Assembly: GCA_041672385.1 (NCBI GenBank) | Contig: JBAYZQ010000042.1 | Span: 1-14,031, forward strand | Reading direction: 5' to 3' | Origin: JBAYZQ01 sp041672385 | GTDB lineage: Bacteria; Spirochaetota; Spirochaetia; Sphaerochaetales; Sphaerochaetaceae | Length of the DNA stretch: 14,031 nucleotides | Part shown: in pieces, positions 5,546-13,027 of the stretch | How the letters are laid out: each line of letters opens with the position of its first letter | Numbering within the stretch: position 1 is the stretch's first letter | Translations under genes and position numbers: made by a program | The notes under the pieces: model-generated | The model's database searches: none | What the model was told of the DNA's origin: nothing | The model's input: the letters and a program-made list of their open reading frames with translations, nothing else

Positions 5546-5748
5546 TGAAGTTTGGAATAAGGAAAGTAAATTTTAGAAAAAGTTTTTCGGCCTTAGTAAG
5601 TCCAAAAGGACAATTAATTCATCGCACCAATTTTAAGATGCCTAGAGGTTGGGGGTGGGTTAGAAATCCTAAAAGATATATCTACAATAAAGCTTATAAT
5701 AAAACAACAATTAGTTTGTGTTCAGTTTTAAATAAACTACTTAAATAA
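5545..5748 (+). CDS. Small, highly basic protein of unknown function
   Basis: Sixty-seven residues, with 16 lysines and arginines and not one aspartate or glutamate. The segment GWGWVRNPKRYIYNKAYNKTT (35-55) resembles, from memory, a motif in small uncharacterised proteins found mostly in Bacillota and their phages, where a basic N-terminus is followed by a GW-x3-NPK-x3-YNK-x-YNKTT stretch. I cannot name a function. The charge suggests nucleic-acid or membrane binding. There is no signal peptide or membrane helix. It has its own near-consensus promoter and no ribosome site, consistent with translation from a leaderless transcript. It lies 31 bases after the HAD gene, and the motif, composition and promoter argue that it is a real gene rather than a chance reading frame. 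No other phage-like genes are nearby. Confidence 0.7.
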   Translation: MKFGIRKVNFRKSFSALVSPKGQLIHRTNFKMPRGWGWVRNPKRYIYNKAYNKTTISLCSVLNKLLK

Positions 5749-5916
5749 ATGCAGAAATGATAAAAAATGATTATAATAAATTGAAAATATCTAAAATTTG
5801 TGAGGATTAATTGTGTATTAGTTTAATATATGCTAGGGTTGGAAGAAGAATAATTTTTGAACAAACAAATGAAATTTTAAAAAATAACTTAATAAAAAAT
5901 GTTTTGCGAGGAAAAG
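5749..5916 (+). other. Leader region of the hybrid kinase gene
   Basis: This is 168 bases of AT-rich noncoding sequence. A candidate promoter is TTGTGA (5798-5803, 4 of 6) with TTTAAT (5822-5827, 5 of 6) at 18-base spacing, giving a leader of about 80 bases. A perfect TATAAT at 5772-5777 lacks a -35. No terminator hairpin for the preceding small gene and no recognisable riboswitch were seen. Confidence 0.35.
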
Positions 5917-8739
5917 ATGAAGGAAAATACTATAATAAGAAAAGTAATAATATTTTTATTTTTAAGTTTCTTTGCTTTTTCTTTAAGTGCTGATGGCATA
6001 TTAGTAAGGGTTGCTATTACAGAATTGGATGGTTTCTCTAATAAACAGGCAGATGGTAGCTATCGCGGATATTGTATTGATTACCTAAACAATTTAAAAA
6101 AATATGAACCTTTTGAATATGAGTTCATTTATGGCGATTTGAATGAATGTAAGAATTATTTGAAAACTGGTGAGGCTGATATTTTCCTTTTTGCTACTAA
6201 AAATCCAGAAATGGAAGAAAATTTTCGTTTTTCAAATAGAACCTTTTCTTATACTAATGGCGTATTATATTCTCCCTCAGAGGTTAAATATTTTGATGAT
6301 TTTGAAAAGTATAATGGAAAAACAATTGCTTTTGTAAAAGAAGCTGGTTTTAAAGCAAAATTTGATGATTTTGCGACTGAAAAAGGATTTTCTTATTTTC
6401 CTAAATATTATGATAATGAACAGGGAATGAATGAAGCGTTAAAGCGTGGAGATGTTGATTTCTTGGCTTCTTCCAATTTGGTTAACCATAATGATTTTTA
6501 TATTGCAAGTAATTTTCCAGTTGGGACTTCCTACATTATTTCGGGAAAAGATAATAAAATTATGGATTATATAGATTATGCTATGAGTGAATTAAAATGG
6601 GATAGGCCTACTTTAGAAAAGGAACTTTTTTTTAAGTTTTATGGCAACTCCAATCAACTTATTTTTACTAGAGAAGAATCAAATTTAATTAATAAAGAAC
6701 AAATTCTAAAAGTTGGTTATTTTAGAAATTTACTTTCTCTAGTTCATTACGATGAGAAAACGGATAGTCCCCAAGGATTTGCTTTTGAGATTATGGAGTT
6801 AATCAAAGAAAAAAGTGGGTTGAAGTTTGAGTATATTCCACTCGAAATAAATGAATCTTATCCTGAAGCTTTGAAAAGTAAAAAAATTGATATTGCTCTT
6901 GGTATGCCGGAAAGCGAAGTTTGGATACAAGATCCCGATTTTGCTTATTGCGGAGACATAATAGATTTGAAGTTAGTTTATGTAGTAAAAAAGGGAGTAG
7001 TTCTGGATTTAAATTCAGATTTGACAATTACTTATCCCAAAAGCTATTCTGTTGTAGATACTTTTTTAAAAAGGGTCCATCCAAACTGGAAGATTTTTTA
7101 TACCAATGATTTTGAAGAGCGATTAGATAAAGTAATTTCTGGTGAAGTAGATTGCACAATTTCTGATGAAAATATTCTTCAATTTATGATGACTATTCCT
7201 CAATTTAACAAATTATCTATACAACCTGCTGAAATACAGAATTCACACTACAGCATTGTAGCTTCAAATCTTACTTTAAATCCAATTGTAATAAATATAA
7301 TTAAAAAGACCATATCTTACATAGGTGAAGATCGTTTAAACTTTCTAATTGATAAGAATTTAGTAAACTCTCACTATGAAAGAAGCTTTATTAGTTTTGT
7401 TTATACAAATCGTTTTATTATTGAAGTTATACTTTTATTTTTACTAATTCTTTTTTCCATTATGGTTTATTTTAATTTTAAGACTTCAAAAAAGAATAAA
7501 CAGTTGGATGAAATCAATCGCAAGATAAACTCTTCTTATTATAAACTTACAAAAGCAGAACTGGAAGCAAAGAAAGCAAATTCTGCTAAATCAGAATTTC
7601 TTTCAAGGATGTCTCACGATATGAGGACTCCCCTAGGTGCAATAATTGGGTTAAGTAGTTTTGGTATGGATGAAGAGAAAGATGAAAAAATAAACAAATA
7701 TTTCTATCAAATAAAAGATAATGCAAAATATTTACTTTCTTTGCTGAATGATATTCTTGACACTCAAAAACTAGGAAATAAGAATTTAGTTTTGGAAAAT
7801 TCAATACTTCCTATTGAGGATACGGTGAATAGAATTGTTACCATCATTAAAAACAAAGCAGAAAATAAGGGAATTGCTCTCAATATTGACTTAAAATGGG
7901 GCTCAACGAGATTTATCAAAACGGATGAGAAGAGGGTTGAGCAATTATTTATTAATATTCTTAACAATGCAGTAAAATATACCCCTGCTGGTGGAAGTAT
8001 AAATTGGAACAATAAAGTTGAAATTAAAGATAACTCGAAATTTGTTGTTTATAATTATATTTCTGATACTGGGGTAGGGATGAGCCAAAAATTTCAAGCG
8101 CATATGTATGAAACTTTTGCAAAAGAAACTAATAGTCAAAGTCGTTTTGAAGAAGGAATGGGGTTAGGTTTACCAATTGTTAAAAAAATTATTAATGCTC
8201 TAGGTGGTACAATTACCTGTAAAAGTGAAATTGGTAAAGGTACACTTTTTACAATTGTTTTATCTTATGATTTGGCTACAGAAGAGGAAATTAAAGAGTA
8301 CCAAAAAAAGAAACACCCATTAATTAATAAATCGGATTTTAAATGCCTAAAAGGTAAGAAAATACTCCTTTGTGAAGACAATGAACTAAACATATTGATT
8401 GCTAAAAAAATCCTTGGAAATTGGGAAATGGATGTTGATATTGCACAAAATGGAAAGATTGGGGTAGAAATGGCGAAATCAAATTCTTATTTTGTAATAT
8501 TAATGGATATTCGTATGCCAGTAATGGATGGCTTAGAGGCATCTAAAGAGATAAGGAAATTCGACCAATTTACCCCCATCCTTGCTTTATCTGCAAATGC
8601 ATATCAAGAAGATGTTCAAAAGAGTTTGAAAGCAGGAATGAATGGGCATTTGGCAAAACCAATTGAGACTGACATTCTTTTTCAATCTTTAATTGAATTT
8701 TCAGAATGTAGAAGAGGCCCTAAAAAAGAACTAGATTAG
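5917..8739 (+). CDS. Hybrid sensor histidine kinase with two periplasmic solute-binding domains
   Basis: A 940-residue membrane kinase. Residues 1-25 are a signal peptide (IIRKVIIFLFLSFFAFSLSA). Two SBP_bac_3-type domains follow (about 28-245 and 262-490), usually binding amino acids or similar small ligands outside the membrane. A membrane helix lies at about 500-522 and a coiled linker at 525-555. The kinase core has the H-box SRMSH567DMRTPLGAI, N-box NILNNAVKYTP (about 681), G1 SDTGVGMS and G2 MGLGLPIV. A C-terminal receiver domain (about 814-930) begins ILLCEDNE and carries phospho-acceptor D864 in LMDIRMPVMDG. All catalytic residues are intact. There is no HPt domain, and no partner response regulator is nearby, so the output is unknown. 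The ATG at 5917 is preferred over 5899: GAGG at 5908-5911 is properly spaced and the signal peptide begins cleanly. The stop overlaps the convergent ldhA stop. Confidence 0.92.
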   Translation: MKENTIIRKVIIFLFLSFFAFSLSADGILVRVAITELDGFSNKQADGSYRGYCIDYLNNLKKYEPFEYEFIYGDLNECKNYLKTGEADIFLFATKNPEMEENFRFSNRTFSYTNGVLYSPSEVKYFDDFEKYNGKTIAFVKEAGFKAKFDDFATEKGFSYFPKYYDNEQGMNEALKRGDVDFLASSNLVNHNDFYIASNFPVGTSYIISGKDNKIMDYIDYAMSELKWDRPTLEKELFFKFYGNSNQLIFTREESNLINKEQILKVGYFRNLLSLVHYDEKTDSPQGFAFEIMELIKEKSGLKFEYIPLEINESYPEALKSKKIDIALGMPESEVWIQDPDFAYCGDIIDLKLVYVVKKGVVLDLNSDLTITYPKSYSVVDTFLKRVHPNWKIFYTNDFEERLDKVISGEVDCTISDENILQFMMTIPQFNKLSIQPAEIQNSHYSIVASNLTLNPIVINIIKKTISYIGEDRLNFLIDKNLVNSHYERSFISFVYTNRFIIEVILLFLLILFSIMVYFNFKTSKKNKQLDEINRKINSSYYKLTKAELEAKKANSAKSEFLSRMSHDMRTPLGAIIGLSSFGMDEEKDEKINKYFYQIKDNAKYLLSLLNDILDTQKLGNKNLVLENSILPIEDTVNRIVTIIKNKAENKGIALNIDLKWGSTRFIKTDEKRVEQLFINILNNAVKYTPAGGSINWNNKVEIKDNSKFVVYNYISDTGVGMSQKFQAHMYETFAKETNSQSRFEEGMGLGLPIVKKIINALGGTITCKSEIGKGTLFTIVLSYDLATEEEIKEYQKKKHPLINKSDFKCLKGKKILLCEDNELNILIAKKILGNWEMDVDIAQNGKIGVEMAKSNSYFVILMDIRMPVMDGLEASKEIRKFDQFTPILALSANAYQEDVQKSLKAGMNGHLAKPIETDILFQSLIEFSECRRGPKKELD

Positions 8740-9776
8740 AAACATCTTTTGTTTAAATCATGATTGCACTCTTTCTTACCTTTTTTTGCACATTGATAAC
8801 AAATTTCATTTTCAAGTGGTCCTTCAGAAAAGAAGTCTTGGATGTTTTTTAAGGTTGTCTTTGCAATATTTGATAGAGCCTCTTTTGTTAAAAAGGCTTG
8901 GTGGGAGGTAATCAAAACATTATTGAAAGATAGAAGTCTTGCTAAAATATCATCTTCTAAAACTTCGTTTGAAAGGTCTTCAAAGAAATAATTAGCTTCT
9001 TCTTCGTATACATCTAATCCAGCTAGGCCAATTTTCCGACTTTTTAGACCGTCAATTAAAGCTTGAGCATCAATCAGCCCACCACGGGAGGTGTTAATTA
9101 TTGCCACTGAATCTTTCATTTTAGCAATAGCTTTTTTGTTTATTATATGATGAGTTTCCGAAGTAAGAGGACAATGCAGTGATATAATATCTGACTGGCT
9201 AAGAAGTTCATCGAAAGTGACATATTTAATATATTCAATTTCTTTAGGGTAGTTATCATAGGCAATAATATTCATTCCATATCCAAGGGCTATTTTTGCT
9301 AGAATACAACCAATTCTTCCGGTTCCAATAATTCCTATCGTTTTTCCATGAAGATCAAACCCTGTTAATCCATTAAGGTTAAAATTATTTTCTCTGGTTC
9401 GATTATAGGCTTTATGAGTTTTTCTATTTAAAGTTGTAAGTAGGGTAAAAGCATGTTCGGCTACTGCATAAGGTGAGTAGGCGGGAACTCTCACTACGTG
9501 TATCTTTTTATAAGCTGCTTTAAAGTCAACATTATTATAACCTGCACATCTCATTGCAATTATTTTAATCCCTTCATCTGCTAAAATGTTTATAACATTT
9601 TCTTGGAGGTTGTCATTTACAAAGGCACATACTACATCATAGCCTTTTGCCACAGATGCGTTATCTTCATCTAATTTATAGGAGAAATATTTTATTTTCA
9701 TTTCATTTGAATCTAATAAAGAATCAAAAGATTGTTGATCATAAGGTTTTGTATCAAAAAATGCTATCTTAATCAT
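8736..9776 (-). CDS. ldhA: D-lactate dehydrogenase (NAD-dependent, E. coli LdhA type) with Cys-rich tail
   Basis: Reduces pyruvate to D-lactate with NADH, regenerating NAD in fermentation. The 346-residue protein matches the LdhA family along its length: VCAFVNDN, AMRCAGYNNVDF, VRVPAYSPYAVAEHAF, Rossmann motif G151TGRIG, HCPLT and TSRGGLID. By alignment to remembered E. coli LdhA the catalytic residues are R231, E260 and H292 (SHQAFLT). The family normally ends near residue 325 (NEL/NEI). Here about 20 extra residues follow, with cysteines at 326, 329, 337 and 345 (C-x2-C-x7-C-x7-C) and a histidine at 339. The start at 9776 has AAGGAG (plus-strand 9784-9789) 7 bases upstream. Monocistronic and convergent with the hybrid kinase. 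It could act on another 2-keto acid, but LdhA is much the best fit. Confidence 0.93.
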   Translation of the reverse strand: MIKIAFFDTKPYDQQSFDSLLDSNEMKIKYFSYKLDEDNASVAKGYDVVCAFVNDNLQENVINILADEGIKIIAMRCAGYNNVDFKAAYKKIHVVRVPAYSPYAVAEHAFTLLTTLNRKTHKAYNRTRENNFNLNGLTGFDLHGKTIGIIGTGRIGCILAKIALGYGMNIIAYDNYPKEIEYIKYVTFDELLSQSDIISLHCPLTSETHHIINKKAIAKMKDSVAIINTSRGGLIDAQALIDGLKSRKIGLAGLDVYEEEANYFFEDLSNEVLEDDILARLLSFNNVLITSHQAFLTKEALSNIAKTTLKNIQDFFSEGPLENEICYQCAKKGKKECNHDLNKRCF

Positions 9777-9973
9777 AAGTTAACTCCTTGTCTTTATAAT
9801 GACTCTTACTTGCTATTTCTACAAGGCTAAAACTGGATTGATTTAATTAATTTTATTGTGGATAAAAATTAAACAAAACAAAATGCAACATTTTTCTTGT
9901 AAAATGACTCAACATGTTAGATACTATCTATCCAAACAGTGGACTTTTTCTAAAGGGGAGAGAAAAAAGGTCA
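9777..9973. other. Divergent intergenic region between ldhA and the YibE/F gene
   Basis: About 197 bases. Towards ldhA (minus strand) a weak promoter TTGTAG, 17 bases, CATTAT can be read. Towards the YibE/F gene the candidates are TTGTGG (9856-9861) with CAAAAT (9879-9884) at 17 bases, or an isolated TAAAAT (9900-9905). None is strong. I looked for an 18-base Rex palindrome, expected near fermentative dehydrogenase genes, and saw none of correct spacing. Confidence 0.3.
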
Positions 9974-11134
9974 ATGGAAGAAATCACTAACAAAAAAATA
10001 ATGAAAGAACTCGGTATTTGCTTAATTGTTCTTTTATGTACGTTTTTTATTGCTTTTGTTTCACCTCTTTTTATGGAAAAATATCGCACCAGTCCTTCCT
10101 ATTTTCAGACCTTTGTAAGGGGAACAGTTTTAGAGATTGTTGAAAACAATCTTGAAAAAGATAGTTATGTAAAAGGAAGATATAGAGGAACTCAGGTTCT
10201 TAAGATTAGACTTGATGAAGGGGAATATAAAGAAAGAGTTTTTGAGATACAAAACACCCTTGATTCTCTTCGTTCCGCTGTTGGTTTTGAAGGTCTTCAT
10301 GCTATTTTTACATTAAGAACAGAAGCTGATGGGGAAATAAATGTTTGGCTTTATAACTATAACCGAAACTGGGGAGTTTATCTTATAATTATATTATTTG
10401 CTGTTTTAGTAATTAGTATTGGCAAAAAAGAAGGTATTAGAAGTCTTTTGGCTTTGATTTTTACAGCTGCTGTTATCTTCTACTTTGTGGTTCCTGGGAT
10501 GTGGACACCTTTTCCAATACCAATTGCAATTTTTAGTTCTCTTTTAATATGTTCAGTTACTTTTTTACTCATTGCTGGAACTACAAAGAAAGCTCTTGTT
10601 GCCACTTTAGGTACTGTTTCGGGAATAATTCTTGCGGGATTAATCTGCTATCTTATGGGGCATTTTATGAATCTTTCTGGAATTGATATGGAAAAAGGCT
10701 CTACTTTGATTTATTTGGCTCAAGACCGTAATTTCAAAGTTAAAGACATTTTATTTGTTTCAATTTTGATTTCAAGCCTAGGTGCTACTATGGATATTGC
10801 AATTACCCTTGCAAGCAGTGGTGAACAACTTCAAATAGCAAAACCTAATATGGAAAAAAGAGAATACTATGCAGCTTTGATGGCAGTTGGCAAAGATGCT
10901 ATAGGAACAATGACCAATACTTTGATACTCGCTTTTTGTGGAACATCGCTTCCGCTTGCCATGATGATCTGGGGTTATAAAATGGAATACCTCCAGATGA
11001 TTAATATTCCTGTTATTGTAATTAATATCTTGCAAGCCTTCAGTGGCTCTATCGGGATGGTAGCAAGTGTATTTTTTACTGCGGTTATTTCAACAATATT
11101 TTTCATGAGGAGGAAAACATATGAAAAGAATTAA
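9974..11134 (+). CDS. YibE/F-family multipass membrane protein
   Basis: A 386-residue integral membrane protein of the YibE/F family (PF07907 type), of unknown function, sometimes supposed to be a transporter. A first helix (about 9-30, LGICLIVLLCTFFIAFVSPLF) is followed by an extracytoplasmic soluble segment (about 35-130, starting YRTSPSYFQTFVRGTVLEIV). About seven more helices follow from residue 133, including WGVYLIIILFAVLVISIG, the conserved SSLGATMDIAITLASS and the GTMTNTLILAFCGTSLP segment. The start at 9974 (MEEITNKK) is preferred for family length, with AAAAAGG just upstream. An in-frame ATG at 9914 would add 20 unlike residues but cannot be excluded, as a -10-like TAAAAT lies just before it. 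The last 14 bases overlap the start of the secreted nucleotidase gene, whose Shine-Dalgarno lies inside this gene, so the two are translationally coupled. Confidence 0.85.
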   Translation: MEEITNKKIMKELGICLIVLLCTFFIAFVSPLFMEKYRTSPSYFQTFVRGTVLEIVENNLEKDSYVKGRYRGTQVLKIRLDEGEYKERVFEIQNTLDSLRSAVGFEGLHAIFTLRTEADGEINVWLYNYNRNWGVYLIIILFAVLVISIGKKEGIRSLLALIFTAAVIFYFVVPGMWTPFPIPIAIFSSLLICSVTFLLIAGTTKKALVATLGTVSGIILAGLICYLMGHFMNLSGIDMEKGSTLIYLAQDRNFKVKDILFVSILISSLGATMDIAITLASSGEQLQIAKPNMEKREYYAALMAVGKDAIGTMTNTLILAFCGTSLPLAMMIWGYKMEYLQMINIPVIVINILQAFSGSIGMVASVFFTAVISTIFFMRRKTYEKN

Positions 11135-12986
11135 GAGATTAGGGATGATTGCTATTGTAATCATGTTAACCTGTTTTGTTGCTTTTGCTCAGGCAGTGCC
11201 AGAGTTTAATACTCTTACACAAGTTCAGCCTTACGATTATGCAAAATCTGGGGAAATTGTGAAAAGTGAGGATATGGGAGCAGAAATGGTTACAATCAAG
11301 ATTGCTGCTACCAGTGATATTCACGGAAGACTGTATCCATGGGACTATGCAATTGATGCTATGGATTCAGATGCAGGTTATAGTCTAACCTATGGTGTTG
11401 TTCAAGAGCTTAGACAAGACTACCCTGATTTACTTTTGATTGATATTGGAGATATTGTACAAGATAATAGTTCTGAACTGTTTAATGATCTTGATACCCA
11501 TCCAATGATTCAAGCTATGAATACCATGAAGTATGATGTTTGGGTACCAGGAAACCATGAATTTAATTTTGGTCTTGATTTTCTTGAAAGAAATTTTGAT
11601 CATTTTGATGGAAGGGTAGTTTGCTCAAATATAATTGAAAAAAATACAATGGATCCATTTGTACTTCCTTGTCAAATTTATGTAATTCATGGGGTAAGAG
11701 TGGCTGTAATTGGAGGTATTGCACCTCATGTTCCTCTTTGGGAAGGATCAGCTCCTGAACATTTCCAGGGACTTGATTTTACTGATCCAATACAAGCAGT
11801 TAAAAATACCGTTGATTCCATTGATGGTCAATACGATGTGCTTGTTGCTGCTATGCATATGAGTCGTCATGGTGAGTATGAATATGCGAATAAAGGTGGA
11901 GTTTTTAACCTTGCTGAAGAAGTACCTGAATTAGATATAATCTTCGCAGGACATGAGCATGCTACTTACTGTGACCAAGTAAATGATACTTGGGTTCTTG
12001 AGCCAGGTAAATATGGTTCTCAAGTTGCAACCGGTGAGATACATCTAGCAAAGAAAAATGGGAACTGGATGATTAAAGAGGTTATGGCTGAAAATATTGA
12101 TACCAAAGGACGTGATACTGATCCTGAAATAATGGAAGATTACGCTTGGGTTGATGAAAAAGCCAGAATGGAAGCAAATACTGTAATTGGAGAAATCACT
12201 GACGCCTTTCTTCCAGAAGGAGTTGATTATATTACTGGTGAGAATAATGTAACTACAATGGCTAGGGCACAGGTTGAAGATACTGCAGTTGTTGATTTGA
12301 TTAACACTGTTCAAAAATACTATGCTAAAGCAGATGTTTCTTCTGCCGCTCTTTTCCAATCTGATTCAACTTTAAATAAAGGTGATTTTAAAAAGAAAGA
12401 TGTTGCTTTTATCTATAAGTATAATAATACTTTAATGGGAGTAAATATTTCTGGAAAGAATCTCTTAGAATATATGGAATGGTCTGCTTCTTTCTATAAT
12501 ACAGCAAAACCTGGTGATATAACCGTATCCTTTAATCCTGATATCAGAGGTTATAACTATGATATGTTTGCTGGAATCAATTACAAAATTGATGTTAGTA
12601 AAGAACCAGGACATAGAATTGTAGAAGCCAAAATAAATGGGATGTCTATTGATCCTATGAAGACTTACAAACTTGCTTTGAACAATTACAGATTTGGTAC
12701 TCTTCAAAGCAATGGTTGGATAACTTCAGATGACATCTATTACGATAGCTATCAAGAGAATCAACTTACGCCTGAAGTAAGACAACTTATTATAAAATAC
12801 GTAAATGATAAGTTGAATGGTAAGCTTTCTCCTGTTTGTGATCATAACTGGATGTTAATTGGAATGGATAAAGAATTTAATAATCCAAAAGGACTTGAGA
12901 AAATACGAAAAGGTATGATTTCAATTCCAAAATCAGAGGATGGACGAACTTATAATGTTAAAGCAGTGAATATTGCTGATTTATAG
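11121..12986 (+). CDS. Secreted 5'-nucleotidase / 2',3'-cyclic-nucleotide phosphodiesterase family protein
   Basis: A 621-residue metallophosphoesterase that removes phosphate from extracellular nucleotides, a nucleotide-scavenging role. Residues 1-25 are a signal peptide ending AFAQA; there is no lipobox or cell-wall anchor. The calcineurin-like catalytic domain (about 58-325) has every metal-site motif: SD66IH68G, IGD111IVQDN, GN145HE, H246 (AAMHMSRHG) and GHEH (277-280). The C-terminal 5'-nucleotidase substrate domain (about 355-565) includes SAALFQSDSTLNKGD, KYNNTLMGVNISGKNL and FAGINYKIDVS with LALNNYR, features closest to CpdB/YfkN-like enzymes. Substrate preference (5'-NMP, cyclic nucleotide or UDP-sugar) cannot be fixed by reading. 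AGGAGG at 11108-11113 gives a strong start at 11121, overlapping the YibE/F gene by 14 bases. A terminator follows. Confidence 0.93.
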   Translation: MKRIKRLGMIAIVIMLTCFVAFAQAVPEFNTLTQVQPYDYAKSGEIVKSEDMGAEMVTIKIAATSDIHGRLYPWDYAIDAMDSDAGYSLTYGVVQELRQDYPDLLLIDIGDIVQDNSSELFNDLDTHPMIQAMNTMKYDVWVPGNHEFNFGLDFLERNFDHFDGRVVCSNIIEKNTMDPFVLPCQIYVIHGVRVAVIGGIAPHVPLWEGSAPEHFQGLDFTDPIQAVKNTVDSIDGQYDVLVAAMHMSRHGEYEYANKGGVFNLAEEVPELDIIFAGHEHATYCDQVNDTWVLEPGKYGSQVATGEIHLAKKNGNWMIKEVMAENIDTKGRDTDPEIMEDYAWVDEKARMEANTVIGEITDAFLPEGVDYITGENNVTTMARAQVEDTAVVDLINTVQKYYAKADVSSAALFQSDSTLNKGDFKKKDVAFIYKYNNTLMGVNISGKNLLEYMEWSASFYNTAKPGDITVSFNPDIRGYNYDMFAGINYKIDVSKEPGHRIVEAKINGMSIDPMKTYKLALNNYRFGTLQSNGWITSDDIYYDSYQENQLTPEVRQLIIKYVNDKLNGKLSPVCDHNWMLIGMDKEFNNPKGLEKIRKGMISIPKSEDGRTYNVKAVNIADL

Positions 12987-12995
12987 TAATGATTT

Positions 12996-13027
12996 CCACC
13001 GGGGCAAAAAGTCTCGGTGGTTTTTTT
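12996..13027 (+). terminator. Rho-independent terminator of the YibE/F-nucleotidase operon
   Basis: A 10-base stem pairs 12996-13005 (CCACCGGGGC) with 13011-13020 (GTCTCGGTGG), including two G-T pairs, around a 5-base loop AAAAA and followed by seven T. It lies 9 bases after the nucleotidase stop. The opposite strand lacks a T tract after the stem, so it acts mainly on plus-strand transcripts. The T tract runs into the stop codon of the convergent kinase. Confidence 0.9.

Noticed and set aside
5811..5993. Sixty-codon frame with a TTG start and a GAGGA upstream, overlapping the kinase start
   Set aside because: It overlaps the signal-peptide region of the kinase in another frame, has low-complexity Lys/Asn/Phe-rich sequence and no recognisable motif.
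6803..8139. Several antisense and alternate frames of 60-80 codons within the hybrid kinase gene
   Set aside because: The sense frame is continuous and carries all domain motifs; these frames have none and lack initiation signals.
9856..9876. Rex-like site TTGT...ACAA in front of ldhA
   Set aside because: It spans 21 bases rather than 18 and the inner bases are not symmetric.
12045..12359. Antisense frame of 104 codons within the nucleotidase gene
   Set aside because: It is a frame shadow opposite a firmly assigned gene, with no ribosome site or motif.
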